DNA of 64,000 bases from Lentisphaerota bacterium. GTDB taxonomy: Bacteria > Verrucomicrobiota > Lentisphaeria > Oligosphaerales > JABHEG01. The stretch spans positions 1-64,000 of the forward strand of contig JABHEG010000339.1 in NCBI GenBank assembly GCA_018676675.1, given 5' to 3'. Positions 34,713 to 43,167 of the stretch are shown here, one piece after another; the stretch's first letter is position 1, and every line of letters starts with the position of its first letter. The translations under genes were made by a program, and so were the position numbers. The notes beneath the pieces were generated by a model. That model saw nothing but the letters and a program-made list of their open reading frames with translations. It did no database searches and was not told the DNA's origin.

Positions 34713-35270
34713 CTACTCGTGGTGGTCTCCGGCGACGGCACGGGCTGGAAGGTACCAGCCATTCCTCTTCGCGATTTCCTGGATACTCCCGCTTCGACAG
34801 CACCCTGGGACGGAGCCGTCTGCGAACAGAACGTGGAAGTGTCCAGGATGGTTGCCCGGCTTGCTATGCGCGATGATGGTCTTCTTCGCGGGGTGTCCGC
34901 CACATGTTCCGGTCATGTTCCTCCCACGGTACACGAAATCACAGTGGCGTTCAGGGTCGAACTCTTCGACAGAGCCGGCAGGAGTTGTCACTGTGTCGTG
35001 ACACGTGAACGCCTTCAGTGAAGCGAGATATCCGGCACCCGCCACTGCTTCGAGAGCAGAAGGGAAGTGCCCGGTGTTGTCAGCAGCGTACATTCGCAGA
35101 GCCAGCCCGATCTGCTTGAGGTTGCTCCGGCAGCTCACGATGCGCTTGCTCCTGCACTGGGAGCACCAGCGCAGGTCCGTCGAATGCTGGGAAACCACAT
35201 ACGCGACTACGCACATGAGTACCAGAAAGACAACCAGTCCGAATCCCCAGAAATGACGCATCCTTTTCAT
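34713..35270 (-). CDS. Pilin-like (H-X9-DG type) protein without a classical prepilin leader
   Basis: A 185-residue protein with one N-terminal membrane helix (about 8-28). It then resembles the globular part of DUF1559-type pseudopilins: CRSNLKQIGLALRMYAADNTGHFPS and a C-terminal HFHVLFADGSVPG near the end. The GFTLIE cleavage motif is absent, and the helix is an ordinary signal anchor. A CxxC (WCSQC) follows the helix. It lies 32 bases upstream of the coiled-coil gene. Possibly a pilin relative adapted as a membrane-tethered protein. Confidence 0.7.
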   Translation of the reverse strand: MKRMRHFWGFGLVVFLVLMCVVAYVVSQHSTDLRWCSQCRSKRIVSCRSNLKQIGLALRMYAADNTGHFPSALEAVAGAGYLASLKAFTCHDTVTTPAGSVEEFDPERHCDFVYRGRNMTGTCGGHPAKKTIIAHSKPGNHPGHFHVLFADGSVPGCCRSGSIQEIAKRNGWYLPARAVAGDHHE

Positions 35271-35405
35271 GGTTCAGAAACCTGACTTTCGAGGTGGCCA
35301 CACCATGGAGCACGGGGGGCTGCAAGGTGATCCGGATTCAGCCGGGACGTTTCCTCGGAAGCGTTCATCCGCTGCCGAGGATCCTGTGTGCTTGATTGGG
35401 TGGGC

Positions 35406-36527
35406 TTAATGGGGGTTCGATGGCTCCTTCGCAGCTAGCCGTTCGCGTCCCTGGTCTGTCATGCGTTGATTGGGAATCCGCCAGTAGATCTTCGCGAGCC
35501 ATGTGTCGCCGTTCGCCGCTCGACCGTCTCGCGGCCACTCGGTTGCGCAGACATAGCTCTTCGTTTGGTCAATGGGCCACACCCAGAAGTTGCCCACCGG
35601 CAGTCCTCGATTCGGGATGATGACGCGCTCAGTTGAGCGCCGCAACGATAAGGTCGTCAGATCCACATCGGCACAATGGAGCGGCGCCCTGTTTCGAAAG
35701 ACGTTTCGGTTGTCGTCGCGTATCCTCGTATACACGAGCAACATGCCGTTTGAATGCGACAGGAGTTTGGTCATTGTGGTATGCATACGTATTTTCTCGC
35801 CGCCGTGCCAACGCCAAGCCTGCGGTTTGCTCCAGGAGCGTCCGTCATCCTCACTTACCGCTAGATATCCGAACCCATCCTCCGCTCGCATTGTCATGAA
35901 GAGGCGATGCTGGCACTTGACGATCTGGGGCTCGAGAAGTCCACGTTTGACTTCGTTGGCAAGGCCTTCGGACACGCACAGAGGCCTCCACTTCTCGCCC
36001 CACTGTCGCGCCACCACTGTGCGAACCGATCGACAGTGGCCCTTCAGCGTCAGAAAGGGATACACAATGGTCCCGGAATCGAGAAAAGAAGCGTTTCTCG
36101 CCCAATGCCACTCACCTTCGGGCAGCTCGACACTGGCCTCTGTCGGCAGGTCGAAATCAGCCGGAGTCAGACCGATGAGTCTCCAGGCCGGAGATGTCGG
36201 GCCGTCAATCGGGCAAAGAGATCGGAAGTCGTCATCCGTTCGGAAGTAGTTGAAGACCGTGTGTTTGTCGCCGCCCCTGCGATCCGTCGAGCGAAGCGCC
36301 ATTTCCACCTGAATGGGATTTCCAGGAATCGTGACCAAATTCGGGTGCACCCAGAGATCATCGTGGGCACGCCCAGGGATGATCACTGCCGATGCAACCT
36401 CACGGACAATCGAGTCTTCTGCCCCGCCTACTATGTCTGGATTCCGGAATGACAGCTCCGCCATTTCTCCTCCCAGTGCTCCTGCTGACAAGACCAGCCC
36501 AACAAGGGACATCATGATGCGTCTCAT
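35406..36527 (-). CDS. Sialidase-superfamily (BNR-repeat) exported protein
   Basis: A 373-residue protein with a signal peptide (1-19). It has the six-bladed-propeller look of sialidase-like proteins; one clear BNR box is SEDDGRSWSKPQAW, and others are degenerate. HWARNASFLDSGTIVYPFL, LLEPQIVKCQHRLFMTMRAEDGFGYLAV and LLVYTRIRD are further family-like segments. It may be an exo-glycosidase or a binding protein; the catalytic triad cannot be assigned by eye. Start ATG 36527 has GGAGG six bases upstream. It follows the M50-like gene by 45 bases. Confidence 0.7.
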   Translation of the reverse strand: MRRIMMSLVGLVLSAGALGGEMAELSFRNPDIVGGAEDSIVREVASAVIIPGRAHDDLWVHPNLVTIPGNPIQVEMALRSTDRRGGDKHTVFNYFRTDDDFRSLCPIDGPTSPAWRLIGLTPADFDLPTEASVELPEGEWHWARNASFLDSGTIVYPFLTLKGHCRSVRTVVARQWGEKWRPLCVSEGLANEVKRGLLEPQIVKCQHRLFMTMRAEDGFGYLAVSEDDGRSWSKPQAWRWHGGEKIRMHTTMTKLLSHSNGMLLVYTRIRDDNRNVFRNRAPLHCADVDLTTLSLRRSTERVIIPNRGLPVGNFWVWPIDQTKSYVCATEWPRDGRAANGDTWLAKIYWRIPNQRMTDQGRERLAAKEPSNPH

Positions 36528-36572
36528 GGCATCCTCCACACCGAACGACAGGGCCTGCGGCGGGGGGCGGCG

Positions 36573-37088
36573 TCAGCCCGCACGCATTGGGTCGAATCCT
36601 GTCCTGCTGTTTGAGGCAAACCAGTTTCGAAGCGGTCCCATTCGATGCCACACATAGAGGCCGCCGCCGAACGAGAGGACACCGAACGCAACCAGCGTCC
36701 ATCCCGGGCTGCCGTGTTGCGCTAATTGACGACAGTCGCCAGCGCCGGAAAAGGCCCCCAGCCCGATGTAGGCGCCGTTGGCCAGGAGACAGAAACCGAC
36801 AAAAAACTGCAGGGCGTGCCTGGCCCGGGCGCCAACCGCTCGTAGCAATGCCAACAGCACAACCGGCATGGTCGCTCCCAGCAACGGCCCCGCCCAAACG
36901 ACGAACAACGGGCAGTCGCCTTTGGAGAAATCGGTCCGTGAGAATCCAATAACCGGGATCTTCACGGCCTCGATCGTGGCACCAGTGGCCAACGCTCCAA
37001 GGCAGTGACCTGCTTCGTGCACTGCCATCATCCCGTACCAACTCAGGGCGGCGACGACGATCCACGTGATGGTCCTGGAGTAGTTCAT
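36573..37088 (-). CDS. M50-like HEAGH membrane metalloprotease homologue
   Basis: A 171-residue protein with about four membrane helices. The first helix carries the zinc-protease motif HExxH (His24-Glu25-x-x-His28, AVHEAGHCLGAL) as in site-2 proteases of family M50. The usual distal Asp motif (NxxPxxPLDG) is not recognisable, so activity is uncertain. GPLLGA resembles the conserved loop after the second helix. It is upstream of the sialidase-like gene. Its own upstream region holds two family B repeats. Confidence 0.65.
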   Translation of the reverse strand: MNYSRTITWIVVAALSWYGMMAVHEAGHCLGALATGATIEAVKIPVIGFSRTDFSKGDCPLFVVWAGPLLGATMPVVLLALLRAVGARARHALQFFVGFCLLANGAYIGLGAFSGAGDCRQLAQHGSPGWTLVAFGVLSFGGGLYVWHRMGPLRNWFASNSRTGFDPMRAG

Positions 37089-37196
37089 CGTTTCTCAGGC
37101 TACCAGATTCATCGTGCAGATCGCCAGCGTGTGCTCGATGCTTCGGGACATCACCCAACCCCAGGAAGGCACCCCTTTCCGAATCTCAGCTGCTCT

Positions 37197-37262
37197 TCAT
37201 TACCACTAGGAATTCCCTCGGTCTTCTGATGGACGATACCGGAGAGGGCCGAGGGATACAAG
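37197..37262. repeat. Family B hairpin, copy B3
   Basis: CCCTCGG (37215-37221) pairs with CCGAGGG (37249-37255); the loop contains ACGATACCGG, and GGGATACAAG follows. Its 5' side (TCATTACCACTAGG) matches that of B4 (TCATCACCAAGAG), so B3 and B4 are close relatives about 140 bases apart in the same direction. Confidence 0.55.
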
Positions 37263-37340
37263 CATTGTCCTTCGCTCTCTTTGCCCCACGAAGAACCGGT
37301 GCTGGACGCGGCCGTCGCGGGGCGACGGCACGGGCAATGA

Positions 37341-37404
37341 TCATCACCAAGAGCTCCCTCGACCTTCTTGTGATCACGGTACCGGGAAGGCGAGGGGATG
37401 CAAC
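37341..37404. repeat. Family B hairpin, copy B4
   Basis: CCCTCG-A-CCTTC (37356-37367) pairs with GAAGG-CGAGGG (37386-37396): 11 bp with one bulged A. The loop contains CACGGTACCGG, and GGGATGCAAC follows. Confidence 0.55.
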
Positions 37405-37541
37405 ATTTGGGAGGCGGGCCGGAACACTGTTGTGCTTGGGCAATCCCCCCAGGCTGCTGAGCCGAGGGCTAGGCGTTGCCCAAAACCATCGGGATCAGTT
37501 GCCGGATCGGGGGAACACCCACGGTCCGGTTCGAACGGCCA

Positions 37542-37805
37542 CTATCTGTTTGCGAACGGCAATGTCCCCTGCCAATGCGGCTCAGAATTCCGTTGTTTGG
37601 CCATCTCACGCCTGGCTTGCCTGGCCGGATCAGGGGGATGCCTGGCCTGCTCATCTTCGTACTGGCTAAGCATGTCCGCGTTCCGGTATCCCACACAAGT
37701 GCGGTGATGCCACATCTTTCGGGGGATAGGATACACGCCACAGTGGTCTCCCAGGTTCAGACCACAACCGTGGCATTTCCGGACGGGTTTGCTGCTTGGT
37801 TTCAT
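37542..37805 (-). CDS. Small zinc-finger-like protein
   Basis: An 87-residue basic protein. CHGCGLNLGDHCGVYPIPRKMWHHRTCVGYRN (about 11-42) has four Cys and paired His able to bind zinc. A helical charged tail (QARHPPDPARQARREMAKQR) ends in TLPF. I recall similar short proteins in Lentisphaerae/Planctomycetes-type genomes but no name. Start ATG 37805 with GGGAGA upstream. The content is protein-like, unlike the competing frames on the other strand. Confidence 0.6.
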   Translation of the reverse strand: MKPSSKPVRKCHGCGLNLGDHCGVYPIPRKMWHHRTCVGYRNADMLSQYEDEQARHPPDPARQARREMAKQRNSEPHWQGTLPFANR

Positions 37806-37849
37806 ATTGATCGTTCTCCCGTCTGGTATTGCGTGCCCCCTTCTGCAAC

Positions 37850-37950
37850 GCGATTAAGTTCCTCGGGACCGTGCGTTGGCCGAAGAGTCGCCGGGTGGCA
37901 CCGCCTCCCACATTGCGCCCTCCCATAGTGGCCGAAGAGTCGCCGGGACG
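37850..37950. repeat. Family A palindromic repeat, copy A3, with an internal direct repeat
   Basis: The 19-base core GGCACCGCCTCCCACATTG (37897-37915) is the exact complement of the core at 7336-7354. In addition, GGCCGAAGAGTCGCCGGG occurs twice (37878-37895 and 37930-37947). TTAAGTTCC (37854-37862) recalls the terminal repeat of the MITE-like element at 31075. It lies between two minus-strand genes. Confidence 0.55.
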
Positions 37951-37972
37951 CTTCGCCCTCGCTCAGGCCTGG

Positions 37973-38572
37973 TCAACGACACAATCGATCACGGCCCACT
38001 ATCGATTCATGTTTGGTCGTCACTTCTCGGTACTTGCCAAGGGCCTTGTCGTGCAGACGGGCGAGGAGAGCCAAGTCTGTCTCGGAAAACAGGGCGGAGA
38101 TGGAGCCCTCGACGTTCCTGCTCCCAGCATCCCCGCAGAGACACGGGTGTTCTTCCCTGAAGGATGTCGGATACTTCTCTCGCCATTCAGCGGACCTGTT
38201 GAGCCGGTCAAGGAGCTCGGCTTCCCTTCGAGAAGGCGGGGTGCCAACGGCCGACTCCCAGAGCTTCCCAAGGTCGTGTGTGTGCAGATCACTTGGGATG
38301 GCCCCGCGCCCCGAAATGCACTCGAAATACTGCTCGTGTCTCAGCTTGGCCAAGACTGCCTTCAGGACATTCTCCAGCGCATACGCGTGGAGCTTCAGGA
38401 ATATGTGGTAGCGACGCCGACTCGAAGGGCCATGGCTGGCTTCCTGCCAATATCGCCTGATATCAGGCTCAAACTGACCCGCAGTATCACGCATCGTTTC
38501 ATACATTTCGTGCCGCTTCCGCGCACTCAATGTGTAACTATGCAGAACATCTTGAAGCAACGCAGGGTTCAT
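37973..38572 (-). CDS. Hypothetical protein, possibly HEPN-like
   Basis: About 199 residues, all-helical, no signal peptide or membrane segment. The middle (YHIFLKLHAYALENVLKAVLAKL, then HDLGKLWESA, LLDRLNRSAEWREKYPTSF) resembles HEPN-type four-helix proteins (ENxLK and HDL ... RYP patterns). The RxxxxH RNase motif of toxin HEPNs was not seen. A TTG at 38587 could also start the frame; ATG 38572 is preferred. A longer open frame on the plus strand over the same bases has no family-like content. Confidence 0.5.
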   Translation of the reverse strand: MNPALLQDVLHSYTLSARKRHEMYETMRDTAGQFEPDIRRYWQEASHGPSSRRRYHIFLKLHAYALENVLKAVLAKLRHEQYFECISGRGAIPSDLHTHDLGKLWESAVGTPPSRREAELLDRLNRSAEWREKYPTSFREEHPCLCGDAGSRNVEGSISALFSETDLALLARLHDKALGKYREVTTKHESIVGRDRLCR

Positions 38573-38804
38573 CTGATCCGCACTCAACCCGTCGACTGTT
38601 ATCTCATCACGTCTTCCACAAAGCGGGGGCGTTCCTCTTTCTCACGATACCAGTACCCGGGCAGCGGCGCAAGCGGATGGTCTCCCATGGCGATTGGTGA
38701 GAAGGGCGACCCGCGCGTGTTGCGGCAGTCGTTCCGGAGCGTAGGTTAGCTGGTGAACGGGAACGCCGCGACGTGACGGAGCGACAGGACGGAGACGAGA
38801 AGCC

Positions 38805-39785
38805 ATGATCCGACGTGCACTGGTTGCATTGCTGCTGTTGACGCTGACCGTTCTCACCGGCTGCATGTCAGTGGACGTTCTGGGGCTGATGGGGCATGAA
38901 CTGCAGGAGGTGACCCTCCGTGAGCCGGAGGGCTTTTTCGTTTCTGATCGCGTGGCTGTGCTTGATGTAACAGGGATCATTTCGGCTCAGGCTCCCCCCC
39001 TGTTTGGGAGTGCGACATGCACGCCGGATGAGGTGAGAGCCGTCCTCGAGAAGCTCGATCAGGACCCACGCATCAAGGCACTCGTGTTGAGGATCAATTC
39101 TCCCGGCGGCGGCGTGACGGCCACTGACATGATGCATCACGAGATCCGCCGGTTCAAAGAAGAGAGCGGCGTCCCCGTCATTGCCGTTTTTATGGATGTG
39201 GCGTGTTCGGGCGGTTACTATCTGGCCAACGCGGCCGATGCCATTTATGCCCACCCAACGACCATCACCGGCAGCATTGGGGTCATCGCTACATTCCCAA
39301 AGTGGCAGGGGCTGGCAGGCAAAGTCGGTTACGAACAGGTGGTTGTGAAATCGGGGGAAATGAAGGACATCGGCAACCCCATGCGCGAGATGTCAGAGGC
39401 GGAACGGACCGTCTTCCAGGAGATGATCGATGACATGTACCGGCGATTCCTGGCAACCGTTGTCGAAGGGCGGGGAAGGTATGCGACCCCGGAGATGCTC
39501 CGACCCGTCGCCGACGGCCGAATCTACACGGCCCGGCAGGCGTTGGAGCTGGGATTGATAGACGGCATCTGCCACCTGGATCAAGCACTCGACAGAGCGC
39601 TGGAAGCGGCTGGAATCCACGATGCCAGGATTGTTGCCTACACTACTACGGACCTGGACGACCCTACGGTCTACTCGAAGGTAGACGCTCGAATCGTGCC
39701 CGGGAAGCTCCTGAGGGTTGAGCTGCCCGGGATCGGTCGGCGGGCCATGCCGGGGTTCCACTACCTGTGGTTGCCGGGTGAGTAA
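38805..39785 (+). CDS. sppA: SppA-like signal peptide peptidase (S49), lipoprotein
   Basis: A 326-residue protein with a lipoprotein signal peptide (lipobox LTGC, Cys20). The S49 protease domain shows VLRINSPGGGVTATDMM, the nucleophile Ser135 in MDVACSGGYYLANAADAIYA, PTTITGSIGVI, and the general-base Lys187 in SGEMKDIGNP, spaced 52 residues from Ser as in Bacillus SppA. It should degrade cleaved signal peptides or quality-control membrane proteins from the periplasmic side. Divergent from the HEPN-like gene; the ThuA gene follows by 69 bases. Confidence 0.88.
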   Translation: MIRRALVALLLLTLTVLTGCMSVDVLGLMGHELQEVTLREPEGFFVSDRVAVLDVTGIISAQAPPLFGSATCTPDEVRAVLEKLDQDPRIKALVLRINSPGGGVTATDMMHHEIRRFKEESGVPVIAVFMDVACSGGYYLANAADAIYAHPTTITGSIGVIATFPKWQGLAGKVGYEQVVVKSGEMKDIGNPMREMSEAERTVFQEMIDDMYRRFLATVVEGRGRYATPEMLRPVADGRIYTARQALELGLIDGICHLDQALDRALEAAGIHDARIVAYTTTDLDDPTVYSKVDARIVPGKLLRVELPGIGRRAMPGFHYLWLPGE

Positions 39786-39854
39786 CCAGTCCACGAGCGG
39801 TGACATCTGCCTTTTGGAGAAGAGCGAGTCGGGAACAAGAGGAGCTTGGCCAGC

Positions 39855-40640
39855 ATGACAGAACAGAAACGGGTTGTCTTTGTTACCGGCGACCACGAGT
39901 ATGGTGGCGAGGAAACGATGCCGTTGCTGGCTGCCGAGCTGCAGCGGAACTACGGCCTTGAGGCTGTACACCGGCCGTCTATGCCGGACCAGAACGCGGA
40001 GGAGAACATCCCGGGCCTGGAGGCCCTCGAAGGTGCAGATCTGGCCGTGTTCTACCTGCGCTGGCGTCGGCTTCCTCCCGAGCAACTCAGGCATATAGAG
40101 CGGTATGTGCAGGCCGGCAAGCCGGTGATCGGCCTGAGGACAACATCGCATTCGTTCAAATACCCCGAAGGGCACGCGCTGGAGTCCTGGAATGCCTGGG
40201 CGGCGGAGACATTCGGGGCGCCCCCGGGATGGGGGAACGGCCATACGCACTACGGGCACCAGGCAAGCACGGATGTCTCCATTGTCGAGGACGCAACGGA
40301 GCACCCCATCCTCGCGGGCATCAAGTCGGCGTTCCACGTCCGCTCTTGGCTTTACCATGTTTTGCCGGACTGGCCGCCGGCGGACGCGACGCGGCTTCTG
40401 TCGGGCCGGGCGGTTGAGCCCAACAAGCCGGCCATAGACAATCCGGTGGCCTGGATCTGGCGCAACAAGCACGGCGGCCGGGCGTTTTTCACGACGCTCG
40501 GGCACCCGGAGGATTTCCAGGTCCAGTCGATGCAGCAGGTCATGATCAACGCCGTGCACTGGTGCCTTGGCCTTGACGTGCCGCATCCCTTCCCCGGGGC
40601 CTTCAAGATGGATGTCCCGTACTGCGGAATACGTGAGTAG
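39855..40640 (+). CDS. ThuA-like domain protein (copy 2)
   Basis: A 261-residue ThuA-family protein of a different subgroup from the 28619 copy: RVVFVTGDHEYGGEETMPLLAAEL, DLAVFYLRWRRLPPEQLRHIERYVQAGKPVIGLRTTSHSF, GHTHYGH, VRSWLYHVLPDW, AWIWRNKHGGRAFFTTLGHPEDF, MINAVHWCLGLDVP. Often annotated as a glycosyl-hydrolase-associated or membrane-bound-dehydrogenase-associated domain; the reaction is unknown. TTG 39846 is too close to the ribosome site; ATG 39855 with GGAG ten bases upstream is used. Confidence 0.83.
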   Translation: MTEQKRVVFVTGDHEYGGEETMPLLAAELQRNYGLEAVHRPSMPDQNAEENIPGLEALEGADLAVFYLRWRRLPPEQLRHIERYVQAGKPVIGLRTTSHSFKYPEGHALESWNAWAAETFGAPPGWGNGHTHYGHQASTDVSIVEDATEHPILAGIKSAFHVRSWLYHVLPDWPPADATRLLSGRAVEPNKPAIDNPVAWIWRNKHGGRAFFTTLGHPEDFQVQSMQQVMINAVHWCLGLDVPHPFPGAFKMDVPYCGIRE

Positions 40641-40708
40641 GAGACGAGCCCAGTCTCAAGCGCAGAGGCGCCAGCCAGACCAGACGGCGTGCTGTGCCGG
40701 ATTTTCGC

Positions 40709-41638
40709 TCACTCGGTTGCGAAGGTGATATCTTCTTCCCAGGTGCTGATCGTGTTGCCGCGGTTGACCTGCGAACAGCGCACGTTGTTGTAATGCCAGC
40801 GCCCGGGCGTGTTCTTCCACACACTCTTACCGAGGACCTCCCTGAGGGTCTCCGGCATGGTCCTGCGCGTGACCTTGGCGTTGCGTCGGTAGGATTGGCT
40901 CGTCCAGTTCAGTTTGGCCAGTGTTGCGGCGCTCCTGCCGTAGTCCAGTCGGTCCTGCGTCAGAATGTGGAGATTGACATCGAAGACGCCCTGACGACTG
41001 CTGAATCGCAGCGGGTAGTACGGGGCTGGCGTCTGGAAGGAGAGATGGAGAGGCGGCAGAAGCCCGTTTCCAGCCACGGCTTCCGCTTCGGCTGGCGGGG
41101 TGATTCGGACACAGAGGAACGTGAAGCCGTTTCTCACGAAGTACGTCATGTGGTCCGGCTCTTCCGCGGGGAATCCGTTCTTGTCGAGCCACGTGTTGAG
41201 GCCTGTGAGGGCATGCGGGCCGACTCCACGCACGGGCTGGATGTCATACGGCCCGACCTGCACACGTTTCCCGAGCTCCAGACCCGCTGGGATCGCACCG
41301 TCCGTCGCGCCTCTTGTTCCCTTCCTGCGAGGCTTCGGAACCAGCAGCTTTGCGGAGAGCGCAAACATGTCCCGGAACAGCTTCTCGTCTGCCAGTGCAT
41401 AGGCATCCGGCTCACGGGGCGTGGTGACCACCCATGCGAAGCGGTCAGGCATTCGCTGCCCGGCGATGCGGTAGTTGATCCGCAGGACCAGTTCCTCCCG
41501 GTCGCCACGGTGGATCAGGACTGCTTCCTGGGCATCCTGTCCAATGCTTCCTTCGTACGTAGCCGGAACCATGCAGCAGGACCAGACGTCCGCTGCAGTC
41601 AGCCCCGCGAGGACCAGTAGGGTCAGCCGGTGTGTCAT
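40709..41638 (-). CDS. DUF2330-like exported protein
   Basis: A 309-residue protein with a signal peptide ending just before a Cys pair (SCCMVP, about 20-25). EAVLIHRGDREELVLRINYRIAG, DRFAWVVTTPREPDAYALADEKLFRDMFALSA, PAPYYPLRF and DVNLHILTQDRL are what I know from DUF2330, a family of exported proteins with N-terminal cysteines. Function unknown. It is the last gene of a possible minus-strand run that begins at 49212. Confidence 0.75.
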   Translation of the reverse strand: MTHRLTLLVLAGLTAADVWSCCMVPATYEGSIGQDAQEAVLIHRGDREELVLRINYRIAGQRMPDRFAWVVTTPREPDAYALADEKLFRDMFALSAKLLVPKPRRKGTRGATDGAIPAGLELGKRVQVGPYDIQPVRGVGPHALTGLNTWLDKNGFPAEEPDHMTYFVRNGFTFLCVRITPPAEAEAVAGNGLLPPLHLSFQTPAPYYPLRFSSRQGVFDVNLHILTQDRLDYGRSAATLAKLNWTSQSYRRNAKVTRRTMPETLREVLGKSVWKNTPGRWHYNNVRCSQVNRGNTISTWEEDITFATE

Positions 41639-41708
41639 GTGGTCATCGTCCTCTTACTTGTCTCATGGCCGCTCAGCGTGCCGTCCTGCGTCTCGGCCTG
41701 AACCGTCA

Positions 41709-43109
41709 TCACGACGTTTCCCGACCCCCGTTTGCTTCGGCTTCTTCTGTGTAGGATTCTCCAGCGAAGAACTCCTTCATGAGCTTGACCACCACCCCGC
41801 CGAGGGCCACAAGTGCGATCAGGTTGGGGATTGCCATGAGGCCATTGAGCGTATCCGCTACGTCCCAGACGACTTTCAGGCTTCCCATTGCCCCGAGCAT
41901 GGTGAACGGCAGCCAGATGATGCGGTAGACCGTGCGCACGACCTTGCCGTGTCCGAGCAGGTAGGCCGTGCAAGTTTCACCGTAGAAGCACCAGGCCAGG
42001 AGGGTGTCATAGGCGGTGAGGATCATGCAGAACGTCACCAGCCCGGTTCCCACTTTTCCCCCGAACACTGCGTTGAATCCACTGATCGTGAGCACGGCCC
42101 CGCTTTCACCGTTGTTCCATACGCCGGTGAGCATGATGACCAGGGCGGTTGCCGTGCACATCACGATGGTGTCGAAGAATACCTCGAAGACGCCCCACAG
42201 GCCCTGACGCACCGGGTGATCGGTGGTAGCGGTGGCATGTGCGATTGGTGCGCTTCCCAGACCCGCCTCGTTGCTGAACACGCCTCGTGCGATGCCGTAA
42301 CGCATTGCCATCATGATACCAACTCCGGCAAATCCGCCGGTGGCCGCGGTTGGGGTGAAGGCACTCTTGAAGACGAGGGCAATGACTGCCGGCAGCTGCG
42401 CAAGATTGATCACGATGATCGCGAATGCACCCAGCATATACAGGATGCACATGAACGGAACACAGAACATGGCAACCTGTGCGATGCGTTTGATTCCCCC
42501 GATGGTCACCAGTCCCACGGACACGATCAGGATGAGTCCCGTCACCCAGGGGGGAACTCCGAAACACTTCATACCGTCGGCCACCGAGTTAGCCTGGACC
42601 ATGTTTCCGATGCCGAATGCGGCCAGGGCGCCGAACACGCAGAACATCACTGCCAGCCACTTCCATCGGCCCCCCAATCCCCGCTCGATGTACATCATTG
42701 GGCCCCCCATCATGGGTTGCCCCTCCTCGCGTTTGCGGTAGTGACAGCCCAAAACGACTTCGGCGAACTTGGTTGCCATGCCGACCAGACCGGACACGAG
42801 CATCCAGAAGATTGCTCCCGGTCCCCCGATGGCGATCGCGGTCGCGACCCCCGCGATGTTGCCGACCCCGACCGTTCCTCCCATGGCCACGGTCATCGCC
42901 TGCATCGGGGTCACATCGCCCTCGGCCCCCTCGTTCTTGCGAAACGCCTTGCCCATCGTCTCGCGCCACATGAGTCTGAATTTCGCGAACTGAATGAACC
43001 TGGTGCGCAGAGTGAGGTATACTCCGACCCCCACCAGCCCGATCAGCATGTAGGGCCCCCATACAAACCCGTTGACCGCCGTGTTGATTTTCAGAAGCGT
43101 TTCACTCAT
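41709..43109 (-). CDS. Alanine/glycine:cation symporter (AGCS family)
   Basis: A 466-residue inner-membrane carrier with about 10-12 helices. Family motifs: GGTVGVGNIAGVATAIAIGGPGAIFWM, GGPMMYIERGLG, ATGGFAGVGIMMAMRYGIARGVFSNEAGLGSAPIAHA (the AGCS signature), and a YDTLLAWCFYGETCTAYLLG segment. It takes up small amino acids with Na+ or H+. The substrate cannot be refined by eye. URO-D paralogue 3 ends 58 bases upstream. Confidence 0.92.
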   Translation of the reverse strand: MSETLLKINTAVNGFVWGPYMLIGLVGVGVYLTLRTRFIQFAKFRLMWRETMGKAFRKNEGAEGDVTPMQAMTVAMGGTVGVGNIAGVATAIAIGGPGAIFWMLVSGLVGMATKFAEVVLGCHYRKREEGQPMMGGPMMYIERGLGGRWKWLAVMFCVFGALAAFGIGNMVQANSVADGMKCFGVPPWVTGLILIVSVGLVTIGGIKRIAQVAMFCVPFMCILYMLGAFAIIVINLAQLPAVIALVFKSAFTPTAATGGFAGVGIMMAMRYGIARGVFSNEAGLGSAPIAHATATTDHPVRQGLWGVFEVFFDTIVMCTATALVIMLTGVWNNGESGAVLTISGFNAVFGGKVGTGLVTFCMILTAYDTLLAWCFYGETCTAYLLGHGKVVRTVYRIIWLPFTMLGAMGSLKVVWDVADTLNGLMAIPNLIALVALGGVVVKLMKEFFAGESYTEEAEANGGRETS

Positions 43110-43167
43110 TTGTCTTCCTCACACAACTGTCTGCCAGGGGAGGGCGGGGGCGCCGTCTCCTGAGTCT

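Larger units (their letters stand above)
37089..37541. other. Gene-free stretch with two family B repeats
   Basis: No gene supported. Copies B3 and B4 of the hairpin family occupy 37197-37262 and 37341-37404. Between them is GC-rich sequence without coding signs. Confidence 0.5.

Noticed and set aside
37878..37947. Two 18-base direct repeats as a mini CRISPR array
   Set aside because: Only two units, GC-rich, inside a dispersed repeat, with no cas genes in the window.
37829..38749. 306-codon open frame on the plus strand
   Set aside because: Begins in repeat DNA and runs antisense to the helical HEPN-like protein, whose sequence looks more like a real protein.
41475..43163. 562-codon open frame on the plus strand
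   Set aside because: Antisense to the AGCS symporter; His/Asp-rich text is the complement of membrane-helix codons.
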